Positions 1-7,344 are shown, counted from the stretch's first letter. The stretch: DNA of 25,023 nt from an uncultured Oscillospiraceae bacterium (GCA_900769845.1 CAAGIF010000155.1:1-25023); one strand, 5' to 3'. Translations and numbers: made by a program. Notes: generated from the sequence alone by a model not told the origin.

Positions 1-1554
1 CGGCTGGAACAGACGGTAGACAGGAGCACCGGTGTTTGCCGGGAAGGTAAAGCCGACACCTTCATACTGCCAACCGTGACCGATCAGGTTGTCCCGTTCC
101 ACAGTGGAACCGGTGTAGAAATGCTCGCCGGTGTTGGGATTGTACATACGGAACATATGGACAACCTGACGAGTCTCCACATTCTCACGCTTGGCATTGC
201 AGACATTGCAGGTGCCGTCCACGATATCGTCGTACACATGCTTACCCGGCTCACACTGGGGTTTGGGTTCGGTAGGTTCCGTAGGCTGAGGCTCCGGATC
301 ATCCAGGATCGTCATGGTGCTTCGCTTGTATTCAAACTCCACCGTGCCGTTGTAATTGAGCAGTTCGCCTTTCACATTCACAGTATCTCCCACCTTCAGT
401 TCCACGCCGGTGGGGGCATTCAGACTGTAGCAGTACACAGAAACACCGTCCACATCCAAATTGAAGTTGTAGCTATGGTATTTGGAATTATACAGCAGGA
501 TCTCCGTGACCTTGCCGGTAACATCGGAGCTTTCCCCCAGATACTGACCGGCGCTCAGAGCCTGCGTTCGGGATATCTGACCGGCGAAGCCGCCAGGAAT
601 GGGCTTGGGTTCCGTGGGTTCTGTGGGCTGGGGCTGGATATTCACACCCTTGCCATTGGAGGGAGTTGCCATATTTTCGGGAATCTCTGCGCCAAAGAGA
701 ATGAATGCCAGCTCCGGATAATCCACAAACACATTCCGGGTGCCGGTGATGGATTCCACAGAGTCATTGCGGCCCAATTCCCAGGTGTCCACCGGATCCT
801 GCTCCAGCCACTTCAGCAGAACCTCCCGGCTCTCCATAACGCCGGACTTGCCCCACATTCTCTCTGCATTGCCCCAGCGGACATAAACATACAGCATGAT
901 TCGGGCCACATCGCCCCGGACATCATATTTGCCACCGGATTCGGTATTGGGATGGTAATAGCCGATACTTTCGCCATAGGCGGTATTGCTGCGGCTGCCG
1001 TTTTCGCTCTTGGCGGTGGGGCGGAGCATCATAATATCGTTTTCGCCCTCGCCGGAAGCGTTACCCTTGCTGTTGGGCCAGGTATGCTCCCGGTTCCAGG
1101 TCTTACCGCTGTCCCAGCCGGGACCGATGGACTTGCCGGAATAGAAAGAGGAAATGGCATTGTCCACGCCATTCTGGCAATCGGTAAAGCGGTACATGGA
1201 TCTCGTATCACCATAACTCGTGATTTTGTCTTGATTTGATGCCATCAGAGTCTGCAGCTGCTGATACAAGGCGCTACCGGGCACAGAATTGGTGTTGGTG
1301 CTGCCCGCATACAGGGACAGTTCCTCATAAGAAGTTCCGTTTGCGTTATAAAACGCCTCGGCATTGGGCGAGAGGAATGTCGCGACAGTTCCCCGGCTGC
1401 CCCAGTTCTTGATAACCTGGCCATAACCGGAAACATAGCCCGTATTGTAGGTTACAGAAGCGGCAGAAGCAGGCACCACTATGCCTGTCAGCAGGCTGAC
1501 AGACAGAATCAGTGCCAAAAACAGTGCGCTTATGCGTTTCGTCCAATGATTCAT
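1..1554 (-). CDS. Secreted endonuclease I-type nuclease, modular, 3' end outside window
   Basis: The frame is open from ATG at 1554 to the window edge (518 codons, no stop), so the C-terminus is missing. Residues 1-31 form a Sec signal peptide ending in PASA, so the protein is exported. Residues about 40-290 match the endonuclease I (EndA/BsnI) family; the motif NREHTWPNSKG near residues 154-164 holds the catalytic histidine region, and the family degrades DNA or RNA non-specifically. Two PTEPTEP-type linkers (about 306-320 and 420-433) flank an OB-fold-like domain (about 325-417). A Cys/His segment follows (C434, H439, C449, C452), then a DUF5648-like repeat (MFRMYNPNTGEHFYTGS, from about 467) that is cut by the edge. 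The RBS GAAAGGAAG lies about 8 nt upstream. Likely role: extracellular nucleic-acid scavenging. The nuclease assignment is strong; the roles of the C-terminal modules are inferred. Confidence 0.88.
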   Translation of the reverse strand, partial: MNHWTKRISALFLALILSVSLLTGIVVPASAASVTYNTGYVSGYGQVIKNWGSRGTVATFLSPNAEAFYNANGTSYEELSLYAGSTNTNSVPGSALYQQLQTLMASNQDKITSYGDTRSMYRFTDCQNGVDNAISSFYSGKSIGPGWDSGKTWNREHTWPNSKGNASGEGENDIMMLRPTAKSENGSRSNTAYGESIGYYHPNTESGGKYDVRGDVARIMLYVYVRWGNAERMWGKSGVMESREVLLKWLEQDPVDTWELGRNDSVESITGTRNVFVDYPELAFILFGAEIPENMATPSNGKGVNIQPQPTEPTEPKPIPGGFAGQISRTQALSAGQYLGESSDVTGKVTEILLYNSKYHSYNFNLDVDGVSVYCYSLNAPTGVELKVGDTVNVKGELLNYNGTVEFEYKRSTMTILDDPEPQPTEPTEPKPQCEPGKHVYDDIVDGTCNVCNAKRENVETRQVVHMFRMYNPNTGEHFYTGSTVERDNLIGHGWQYEGVGFTFPANTGAPVYRLFQP

Positions 1555-1603
1555 AAATATTTCTTCCTTTCAGTAATTCCCGCAGCAATCGTCGCGTAGA
1601 GAC

Positions 1604-1632
1604 ATGTTACCACATTCCCCCCCACATGGCAA
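1604..1632 (-). promoter_or_regulatory. Candidate promoter of the nuclease gene
   Basis: On the minus strand TTGCCA (1632-1627) and TAACAT (1609-1604) are separated by 17 nt, about 50 nt upstream of the start codon. An imperfect inverted repeat, CATGTTACCA at 1603-1612 and TGGCAACATG at 1627-1636 (9 of 10 bases pair), overlaps both promoter elements and could be an operator. Read from sequence only. Confidence 0.45.
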
Positions 1633-1662
1633 CATGGTTTTTTATCTTTTCCAACAAAAAAG

Positions 1663-1692
1663 TTGACAAAACCTAGCCATTTCTAGTATGGT
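1663..1692 (+). promoter_or_regulatory. Candidate promoter of the MFS gene
   Basis: A perfect TTGACA box (1663-1668) is followed after 18 nt by TATGGT (1687-1692), about 35 nt upstream of the MFS start codon. The -35 is strong, the -10 weak. Confidence 0.45.
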
Positions 1693-1709
1693 GTAGATAA
1701 TGATACACC
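1690..1709 (+). promoter_or_regulatory. Possible operator, GGTGTA-N8-TACACC
   Basis: A 6-bp inverted repeat with an 8-nt spacer covers the -10 end and the expected transcription start of the MFS promoter. Short dyads of this form are typical of dimeric repressors (GntR, MarR or TetR type) beside transporter genes. No regulator gene is adjacent, so the binding protein is unknown. Confidence 0.3.
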
Positions 1710-1727
1710 TTTTCCGGGAGACCCGTC

Positions 1728-2921
1728 ATGTCGAATAACCACCGTCACACAATTGCATACTCCCTGCTGCAGGGCTCCATGTGGGGTTTTTACGCCATTG
1801 TTCTGGGATTTGCCGGGAATTTTCTTTACCGTTATGGCTTTCAGGATTCCGGCATCAGTTTACTTCTGGGATTCAGCACCGGGGCAGCCTGCGTGCTGCA
1901 GCTTGCCGCCGCAGAGGCAATCAGCCGTTTCAAAAAAGTCACCACCACCGGCGTTCTGCTGCTGATGGGATGTTTCATGGTATTAGGCGCCGCCGTTATG
2001 GCGCTTTCCACTGCCGCAGTTTTTGCTGTGGCAGGACTCTCTCTGACCTGCGCCGTACTGCAGGCAATCCCCGCCATGGGAAACGCCATTGCCGTGACCG
2101 CCATCAACCGGGGAAGTCCCACCAATTACGACATTGCCCGGGGCATCGGCTCCGCCGCCTACAGCTTTTTTGCTTTTATAACGGGCCGGCTGGTTTCCCG
2201 GTTTGGAACCCCCGCCATTGCCGCCCTGGCGCTGCTTAACGGTGCTGTTTTTCTACTCTCCGTGGTCTGGTATGCCCGGTTGACCCGGGATGGTGGGGAT
2301 GCCCCCGCCGTTCTTCCTGCAAAACCCGAAAAGTCCCGGGGATTTCTGTTATCCCACAAGCCCTTTGCCTTATTTCTGCTGGGCAGCATTCTTCTGTTCA
2401 TCAGCCATAATTTAGTATGCAATTTCATGCTGCAGATCATCTCCTTCAAGGGCGGAAACGCCGCCCATCAGGGAACCGCCACCGCCATCGCCGCCTTCAC
2501 AGAGCTGCCGGTCATGTTCGGCTTTGCTCTGCTTCTGAAGTGGAAACCCAGCTCCAGTCTGGTAAAGCTTTCCGGAATATTCTTTGCGGTCAAAGCGCTC
2601 GCCCTGGCTGCCGCCCCGGATCATCTGTGGGTCTATGGCGCCCAGACTCTGCAGCTTTTAGGGTTTGCCCTTTTTGCCATCGCTTCGGTACACTATGCCC
2701 GGGGCACAGTGGAGGTATCGGAAACCGTCCGCGCCCAAAGTTATCTGGCATCCACCTCCACCATCGGCAGCCTTGTAGCCACCTCCACCGGCGGATTTCT
2801 CTGTCAGTTTTTAGGGGTGCAGACCATGATCCTTACCGCCGCAGCCTTCGCTGCCGCAGGCGCCGCGGTTGTTGCACTTGGCATTAACCTAGGAAAGCGC
2901 AGCCAACTTCTGTTCGATTAA
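1728..2921 (+). CDS. Major facilitator superfamily transporter
   Basis: The 397-residue protein is almost entirely hydrophobic, with about 12 predicted membrane helices, the usual length and topology of an MFS secondary transporter. Its pattern, including YDIARGIGSAAYSFFAFITG near residues 134-153 at the end of the N-terminal half, resembles the MFS_1-like / nucleoside-sugar symporter group (LacY/NupG-like). The substrate cannot be told from sequence. The start follows a GGGAG-type ribosome site by about 9 nt. The gene is divergent from the secreted nuclease and shares a 173-bp intergenic region, so import of nuclease products is conceivable but unproven. No frameshift is visible and base composition matches host genes. 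Confidence 0.85.
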   Translation: MSNNHRHTIAYSLLQGSMWGFYAIVLGFAGNFLYRYGFQDSGISLLLGFSTGAACVLQLAAAEAISRFKKVTTTGVLLLMGCFMVLGAAVMALSTAAVFAVAGLSLTCAVLQAIPAMGNAIAVTAINRGSPTNYDIARGIGSAAYSFFAFITGRLVSRFGTPAIAALALLNGAVFLLSVVWYARLTRDGGDAPAVLPAKPEKSRGFLLSHKPFALFLLGSILLFISHNLVCNFMLQIISFKGGNAAHQGTATAIAAFTELPVMFGFALLLKWKPSSSLVKLSGIFFAVKALALAAAPDHLWVYGAQTLQLLGFALFAIASVHYARGTVEVSETVRAQSYLASTSTIGSLVATSTGGFLCQFLGVQTMILTAAAFAAAGAAVVALGINLGKRSQLLFD

Positions 2922-2937
2922 ATAAGGCAAACAGTTG

Positions 2938-3069
2938 GATAAATTTGAATTTGGCGGCAGTGCCGCCGGACAATGCGTTACGGACTGCGTCAGTCGCATA
3001 ATATCCTTTGGATCCCTTGACCGGTCGCTAGTTTCCGCTCGGCGGATGAAATTCGACAAACTTAAATTT
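2938..3069 (+). repeat. MITE-like 132-bp element with imperfect terminal inverted repeats
   Basis: The 5' end (AAATTTGAATTTGGCGG from 2941) and the inverted 3' end (AAATTTAAGTTTGTCGA read back from 3069) agree at 13 of 17 positions. The interior is GC-rich and structured, with a perfect GGCGGCA-G-TGCCGCC hairpin (2953-2967), a GACTGCGTCAGTC dyad and CCGCTCGGCGG. It fills the gap between the MFS and acyltransferase genes and has no coding potential. The hairpin lacks a T-run, so it is not a convincing terminator for the MFS gene. Confidence 0.45.
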
Positions 3070-3084
3070 TTGTGGTGAGAAGAT

Positions 3085-4188
3085 ATGCCTTTAAAAATGC
3101 GAAAACATTATATTGATAATTTAAGGTGGATAATTCTTTTAATACTTATTCCGTATCATACATCTCAGGCATGGAATACTTGGGGGGAACCCAATTATAT
3201 TTTCATTGAGGGGAATCGCTTGATAAGTAGCATTATTGTGTTTTTTAGTCCCTATTTTATGCCTTTGCTATTTGTATTAGCAGGAATAAGTACAAAGTAT
3301 GCGCTGCAAAAGAGAACATATAAAGAATATCTTGACGAAAGAGTAAAACGATTGCTTGTTCCCTTTCTGGTTGGAACAATTGTCTTTATGCCAATAATGT
3401 CGTATATAGGGGATAAGTTCAATTATTTTTACAATGAAGGATTTATAAAACACTATATCGTATTCTTTACAAAGTACACCGATCTGACAGGTGCTGATGG
3501 AGGATTTTCCGTAGGACAATTCTGGTTTTTGCTTTATCTGTTCATTATTTCCATTATAAGTGTTGGTATAATAACCTTATTGAAAAATGTTATTTCTATA
3601 TCAGAAAAAAATATACCGTTTTGGCTTGTTTTGCTTTTGGGACTACCATTACCGATTTTTAGTGAATGGATTACTATAGGAGGTAAAAGTCTTGTAGAAT
3701 ATACATACTTTTTTCTGCTTGGTTATTATGTGTTCGCGAATGAAGAAGTAGTATGCAAGATAGAGAAGATGCGTTGGGCGCTGTTTGGGATTGGATTGGT
3801 GGCTACTATCCTTAACGTATATTTATTTCTCTGGATAGATAGAGAGTATATTTTTGTGAATGATATTACAAAATATGTATCCAAGTGGATTATGGTAATT
3901 GCTTTAATAGGCTTAGCAAAGAGGCATTTGAACTTTACTGGAAGAGTTTCAGATTATATGAACAAAAGGTCATTTCTCTTTTACACCTATCATTATATCT
4001 GGGTTGTTTCGTTCCAGTATATATTATATGGAATTATGGGAAGTCAAACTGTTCTTTTGTTTGTTGGTACAGTGCTATTATCCTATTTCACAACTTTTAT
4101 TTGTTGCGAAATAAGTATCAGAATACCGATTATATGTTTTCTGACAGGAACCAAATATACGGTAGGTAAGGGATTGGATAGACCGTAA
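3085..4188 (+). CDS. Acyltransferase family 3 integral membrane protein
   Basis: The 367-residue protein has about 10 membrane segments and opens with HYIDNLRWIILLILIPYHTS, the N-terminal signature of acyltransferase-3 (Acyl_transf_3) with the R and H of the first helix. Family members move acyl groups such as acetyl onto cell-surface glycans, peptidoglycan, lipids or antibiotics. R/KxR-type charged loops (RTYKEYLDERVKRLLVP, about residues 79-95) are also typical. ATG at 3085 follows a GGTGAG ribosome site by about 6 nt; ATG at 3100 is an alternative start beginning MRKHYIDN. The gene is strikingly AT-rich, uses A/T-ending codons unlike its neighbours, and is enclosed by inverted repeats, pointing to acquisition by transfer. 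The acceptor is unknown. Confidence 0.85.
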   Translation: MPLKMRKHYIDNLRWIILLILIPYHTSQAWNTWGEPNYIFIEGNRLISSIIVFFSPYFMPLLFVLAGISTKYALQKRTYKEYLDERVKRLLVPFLVGTIVFMPIMSYIGDKFNYFYNEGFIKHYIVFFTKYTDLTGADGGFSVGQFWFLLYLFIISIISVGIITLLKNVISISEKNIPFWLVLLLGLPLPIFSEWITIGGKSLVEYTYFFLLGYYVFANEEVVCKIEKMRWALFGIGLVATILNVYLFLWIDREYIFVNDITKYVSKWIMVIALIGLAKRHLNFTGRVSDYMNKRSFLFYTYHYIWVVSFQYILYGIMGSQTVLLFVGTVLLSYFTTFICCEISIRIPIICFLTGTKYTVGKGLDRP

Positions 4189-4225
4189 AATTTCAGTTTG
4201 TCAGAGCGATCAATTCCAATTTATC
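4188..4225 (-). repeat. Inverted, internally deleted copy of the 2938-3069 element
   Basis: AAATTTCAGTTTGTC and AATTCCAATTTATC are the reverse complements (one mismatch each) of the inner and outer ends of the left element. They are joined by 9 nt instead of the roughly 100-nt GC-rich core. The repeat begins inside the acyltransferase stop codon. Confidence 0.45.
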
Positions 4226-4279
4226 AAGCAGGGAAGGCACACCCCCTGCACATATCCGTATGCCATATCCCACAAACAA

Positions 4280-4310
4280 AAAGCCAAGCTGCGTTTTGCA
4301 GCTTGGCTTT
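4280..4310. terminator. Bidirectional intrinsic terminator between acyltransferase and tldE
   Basis: A perfect 13-bp stem (4280-4292 with 4298-4310) has a GTTTT loop. T-runs follow on the minus strand (TTTTTG) and more weakly on the plus strand. It serves the converging acyltransferase and tldE transcripts. Confidence 0.85.
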
Positions 4311-4327
4311 CCTTATTTTACGGGCAT

Positions 4328-4350
4328 CCGGTGTCACACCGGGTCTTTTT
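4328..4350 (+). terminator. Second intrinsic terminator, plus strand
   Basis: The stem CCGGTG-TCA-CACCGG (4328-4342) is followed by GTCTTTTTATTT. It overlaps the tldE stop codon and backs up the first hairpin for plus-strand transcription entering from the acyltransferase side. Confidence 0.7.
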
Positions 4351-5695
4351 ATTTGCCGGCGATGGATAAGCCGTCCACCAGTACACTGGGACTACCAAAG
4401 GCGGTCATGCCCATGGCCCGGGGCAGGTGGCAGTTATTTGCCAGCGCCCGGATATTCTTCAGCAGGTCGTAGAAATTGCCCGCCACGGTAAAGGACTTAA
4501 CATACTCCGCCTTCTTGCCTTCCCGGATCATGAAGCCGGAACTCTGGAGGGAGAAGTCACCGGAAATGGCGTTGGCGCCGGCATGCAGACCCTGCAGACC
4601 GGTAATATAGATGCCCTCGCCGGCAGCAGCCAGCAGCTCTTCCTCGGTCACCTCGCCGTTTGCCAAGTACATGGTAAAAGGCCGGATCGCAACCGCGGCA
4701 TCATAACCGCCCTTGGCAGCGTTGCCGGTGGTCTTCTTTCCGGCGACGGCAGCGGTCTTCAGGTTATACAGCAGGGTATTGAGTCTGCCGTTTTCGATCA
4801 CATTCTTCTTATGGGTGGGGCTGCCCTCTGCGTCAAAATTGATAGGATCGGGATTTTCCGGATGGAAAGGATCGTCCACCAATGTAACCATAGGCGCAGC
4901 AATGATCTGGCCTTCCTGATCTGCCAGTCGGGACAGGCCCTTCTGAGCTGCCTCGGAGGAAAAGATGGAAGAGAATACACCCAGCAAACTGCACATGGCA
5001 TCGGTATTGAAGATAACAGGATACTGACCGGTGGGAGCAACCTCTCCGCCCAGCTTGATCTTGGCTTCTTCCACAGCCTTTTTTACCAGCGCGTCGGTGT
5101 CGATCTCGTCCAGCTTGCCCAGCTTGATCTCGTAGTTGTTGGTCATCTCCTTGCCGTCAGATACCACGGCGACGGCAATCAGACCGGCGGCCTTGCTTTC
5201 CCAATGCAGGTCGAGACCCTTGGAATTGTAAATGGCGATCTCACTCTGTTCCCGGATACCCTGGGTCTGGCAGCCGTCGATCACCGCAGGATCTGCGGCG
5301 TAGAGTTTCTCCTGGGTAGCAAGCACGGTGCTGATCAGTTCCTCGGTGGAGGGCAGCTCATAGGCCTTCACTTCCAGGGGCTCATACTCCTGGCCGCCCT
5401 CGCCCAGGAACACCTGCTCCTCAGCTTCCAGAACAGCGGCAGAATCTGCTGCTTTCGCTACCACTTCCTTTGCCTGCTGGGCAGACAGTTCTTCAGTGGA
5501 CGCGTAGCCCATCTTACCACCGACGATACAGCGGAAGCAGACGCCGCCGGTGCGGGAGGAAGAAAACTCGTTGATGGAATGCTGGAAGGTATCCACGCTG
5601 ACGCCTTCACCGGCTTGATAGTAAAGCTCATATTCCGTGATCCCGGCTGCTTCACAGGCGGCGATCACATGATTTTTAAAATCCTGAAATGTCAT
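4349..5695 (-). CDS. pmbA: TldE/PmbA-type subunit of the TldD-TldE protease
   Basis: This 448-residue protein belongs to the TldD/PmbA (modulator of DNA gyrase) family. It lacks the HExxxH zinc motif, as expected for the TldE partner. In the characterised system TldD and TldE form a barrel-shaped heterodimeric metalloprotease that trims unfolded peptides (microcin B17 leader, CcdA). The conserved glycine-rich C-terminal half is present, including SPTHKKNVIENGRLNTLLYN (about residues 280-300) and the INAISGDFS-like segment ANAISGDFSLQSSGFMIREG near 390. ATG at 5695 follows AAGGAGG by about 7 nt, and the gene lies 12 nt downstream of tldD, so the two form an operon. No peptide precursor gene is seen nearby. 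Confidence 0.92.
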   Translation of the reverse strand: MTFQDFKNHVIAACEAAGITEYELYYQAGEGVSVDTFQHSINEFSSSRTGGVCFRCIVGGKMGYASTEELSAQQAKEVVAKAADSAAVLEAEEQVFLGEGGQEYEPLEVKAYELPSTEELISTVLATQEKLYAADPAVIDGCQTQGIREQSEIAIYNSKGLDLHWESKAAGLIAVAVVSDGKEMTNNYEIKLGKLDEIDTDALVKKAVEEAKIKLGGEVAPTGQYPVIFNTDAMCSLLGVFSSIFSSEAAQKGLSRLADQEGQIIAAPMVTLVDDPFHPENPDPINFDAEGSPTHKKNVIENGRLNTLLYNLKTAAVAGKKTTGNAAKGGYDAAVAIRPFTMYLANGEVTEEELLAAAGEGIYITGLQGLHAGANAISGDFSLQSSGFMIREGKKAEYVKSFTVAGNFYDLLKNIRALANNCHLPRAMGMTAFGSPSVLVDGLSIAGK

Positions 5696-5707
5696 GATGT
5701 ATCCTCC

Positions 5708-7087
5708 TTATCTGCCGCCGACGGTAATGGTGGACACCCGGATCAGAGGCTGACCCACATTGGTGGGAACACTGCCGCTGGAGGAGCCGCACATACCCTG
5801 GGCCATGTCCATCTCCGTGCCGACCATGTCGATATTCTGAATAATCTCGCTGCCCTTGCCAACCAAGGTCGCGCCCCGAACCGGCTCGCAGATCTTGCCG
5901 TCGCGGATCAGGTAACCCTCGTTGACCGCGAAATTAAATTCGCCGGTGACCGGGTTGACGGAGCCGCCGCCCATGGAGGCTGCATACAGACCGTACTCAA
6001 TGGAGGAAATGATGTCCTCGTTCTTATCTTCGCCCGCTGCGATGTAAGTATTGGTCATACGGGAAGTGGGGGTATACGCATAGCTCTGGCGGCGGGAATT
6101 ACCGGTGGACGCCATGCCCATTCTTCTTCCGTTGAACTTGTCGATCATATAGGACTTGAGAACACCCTTCTCGATGAGTACATTCTTCTGCGCGGGCGTA
6201 CCCTCATCATCAATATTGATGGAGCCCCAGGCGTTGGGAATGGTGCCGTCATCAATGGCAGTGACCTTCTCGTTGGCGATCTTCTGACCCAACTTGCCGG
6301 CAAACTGGCTCTGGCCGTAGGCAACGGAGCTGGCTTCCAGACTGTGACCGCAGGCTTCGTGGAAAATAACGCCGCCGAAGCCGTTTTCAATTGCGACGGG
6401 CATGACACCGGCAGGGCAGTAGCCTGCGCCGGCCATGATCACGGCCTGCCGGGCTGCCTTAACGCCCACATCCCTGGGATCAATGGTGTCGAACATTTCA
6501 AGGCCCATCCGCCGTCCGGGGGAGCAGGAGCCGGTCTGGGTTCCCTGACCCTTATCCGCCACGGCAGAGATTGCGATCCGGGTGCGGATCTGCCGGTCCT
6601 GGGTGTAAAGTCCTTCGGTGGAGGCAATCAGAATATGATGATCCACCTCTGCCAGGCTGCCGGTAGCCTGAGCGATGCAGGGGTCATATTCCTTCGCAGC
6701 AAAATAACCCGCCTTCAGAATATCCACCTTCTCCCGGTTGGAAACGGAAGCAGGCACGATCTTTACGGGGTGAATGTCGCCGAAGATCCGTTCCTTCAGC
6801 ACGATGTCGATGGCGGCGCTGCCCTGACCCAGGGCGTCCGCAGCAGCCTCAGCGCAGCGAAGCAGACCTTCCTCGCTGGTATCCACGGTGGATGCCATGA
6901 CGGAACGCAGGCCTTTATATACCCGGACAGCGGCGCCGGCGATCACGGTGTCCTTGACGGAATCCACCTTGTTTGCAATCATGCTGATGGCATGATTCAC
7001 AGTATTCTCCGCAAAAATCTCGGCGTAATCTGCGCCGGTGGAAACTGCTTTCCGGAGAACACGCTGGCAAATTTCTCTTGAAATCAT
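5708..7087 (-). CDS. tldD: TldD metalloprotease subunit
   Basis: I place the start at ATG 7087 (459 residues), preceded by AAAGGAG at a spacing of about 7 nt; a longer frame to 7150 has no ribosome site. The zinc motif HEACGH lies at residues 243-248 inside GGVIFHEACGHSLEA, the active-site signature of TldD. Near the C-terminus the conserved GMCGSSSGSVPTNVGQP loop is intact. TldD provides the catalytic zinc centre of the TldD-TldE peptidase and would act in the cytoplasm. The length is normal for the family, and the partner subunit follows immediately. The promoter and a 10-bp inverted repeat upstream suggest regulated expression of the pair. Confidence 0.94.
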   Translation of the reverse strand: MISREICQRVLRKAVSTGADYAEIFAENTVNHAISMIANKVDSVKDTVIAGAAVRVYKGLRSVMASTVDTSEEGLLRCAEAAADALGQGSAAIDIVLKERIFGDIHPVKIVPASVSNREKVDILKAGYFAAKEYDPCIAQATGSLAEVDHHILIASTEGLYTQDRQIRTRIAISAVADKGQGTQTGSCSPGRRMGLEMFDTIDPRDVGVKAARQAVIMAGAGYCPAGVMPVAIENGFGGVIFHEACGHSLEASSVAYGQSQFAGKLGQKIANEKVTAIDDGTIPNAWGSINIDDEGTPAQKNVLIEKGVLKSYMIDKFNGRRMGMASTGNSRRQSYAYTPTSRMTNTYIAAGEDKNEDIISSIEYGLYAASMGGGSVNPVTGEFNFAVNEGYLIRDGKICEPVRGATLVGKGSEIIQNIDMVGTEMDMAQGMCGSSSGSVPTNVGQPLIRVSTITVGGR

Positions 7088-7121
7088 GAACTTTACTCCT
7101 TTGTGTAAGTATGATACGGAC

Positions 7122-7150
7122 ATATTACCACAACCGGTGGAAAATTGCAA
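7122..7150 (-). promoter_or_regulatory. Promoter of the tldD-pmbA operon
   Basis: TTGCAA (7150-7145) and TAATAT (7127-7122) are exactly 17 nt apart on the minus strand, with the expected start about 28 nt upstream of the tldD start codon. The only other signal in the gap is the inverted repeat listed separately. Confidence 0.65.
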
Positions 7151-7176
7151 TCAACAGCATATAATTTTTTCCACCG
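7135..7176. promoter_or_regulatory. Perfect 10-bp inverted repeat, CGGTGGAAAA-N22-TTTTCCACCG
   Basis: The half-sites 7135-7144 and 7167-7176 are exact reverse complements. The proximal half lies in the spacer of the tldD promoter and the distal half about 20 bp upstream of the -35. This arrangement suits a dimeric or looping regulator. The 22-nt gap makes it unlikely to act as an RNA terminator. Confidence 0.4.
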
Positions 7177-7185
7177 CAAAAATGA

Positions 7186-7215
7186 AAAGCGCCGCTGCAA
7201 ACGCAGCGGCGCTTT
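7186..7215 (-). terminator. Intrinsic terminator of the two-component operon
   Basis: A perfect 13-bp GC-rich stem (7186-7198 with 7203-7215) has an AAAC loop, followed on the minus strand by TTTTCATTTTT. It lies about 150 bp downstream of the histidine kinase stop and shields the tldD promoter from read-through. Confidence 0.85.
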
Positions 7216-7218
7216 CGC

Positions 7219-7344
7219 ATGGATTGGAAAGAAGAGAGATATAAAGAGAATCTACTGTATGAAACGCAGCGGCTCACGGCTTCCACCGCTCTTCATGGTT
7301 TCATCATAGACGGATATTTTGAACAGCAATTAGCGAATTTATAA
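7219..7344 (+). CDS. Possible 41-residue small ORF of unknown function
   Basis: ATG at 7219 opens a 41-codon frame (MDWKEERYKENLLYETQRLT..., ending FEQQLANL) between the hairpin at 7186-7215 and the kinase stop codon. Its composition looks protein-like: a charged N-terminal half and a hydrophobic middle (ALHGFIIDGYF). Against it, there is no ribosome binding site because the terminator stem sits just upstream, and no promoter is evident. I do not recognise the product. It could be a decayed gene fragment or chance. Confidence 0.2.
   Translation: MDWKEERYKENLLYETQRLTASTALHGFIIDGYFEQQLANL

Larger units (their letters stand above)
2938..4225. mobile_element. Inverted-repeat-bounded AT-rich island carrying an acyltransferase gene
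   Basis: Two nested pairs of inverted repeats bracket the gene at 3085-4188. Outer pair: 2938-2951 (GATAAATTTGAATT) with 4212-4225 (AATTCCAATTTATC), 13 of 14 bases pairing. Inner pair: 3055-3069 (GACAAACTTAAATTT) with 4188-4202 (AAATTTCAGTTTGTC), 14 of 15. The left flank is a 132-bp unit and the right flank a 38-bp inverted, internally deleted version of it. The enclosed gene is far richer in A+T than its neighbours. No transposase is present, so this would be a MITE-type or passively mobilised cassette. The repeat pairing is seen directly; mobility is inferred. Confidence 0.45.

Noticed and set aside
1..1554. Frameshifted nuclease pseudogene, suggested by several short minus-strand frames in the region
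   Set aside because: A continuous 518-codon reading from ATG 1554 runs to the window edge without a stop; the short frames are in other phases.
2953..2967. Rho-independent terminator of the MFS gene (GGCGGCA/TGCCGCC hairpin)
   Set aside because: The hairpin is not followed by a T-run and belongs to the repeated element.
4427..7081. 884-codon open frame on the plus strand opposite tldD and pmbA
   Set aside because: It lies wholly antisense to two clearly recognised genes, has low-complexity Gly/His/Leu composition typical of a mirrored GC-rich gene, and has no ribosome site or recognisable domain. The same applies to the long antisense frames opposite the nuclease, kinase, capsid, glgP and malQ genes.
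4349..7087. RiPP or microcin biosynthesis locus around tldD-pmbA
   Set aside because: No precursor peptide, modification enzyme or dedicated exporter is adjacent; the neighbours are an inserted acyltransferase and an unrelated two-component system.
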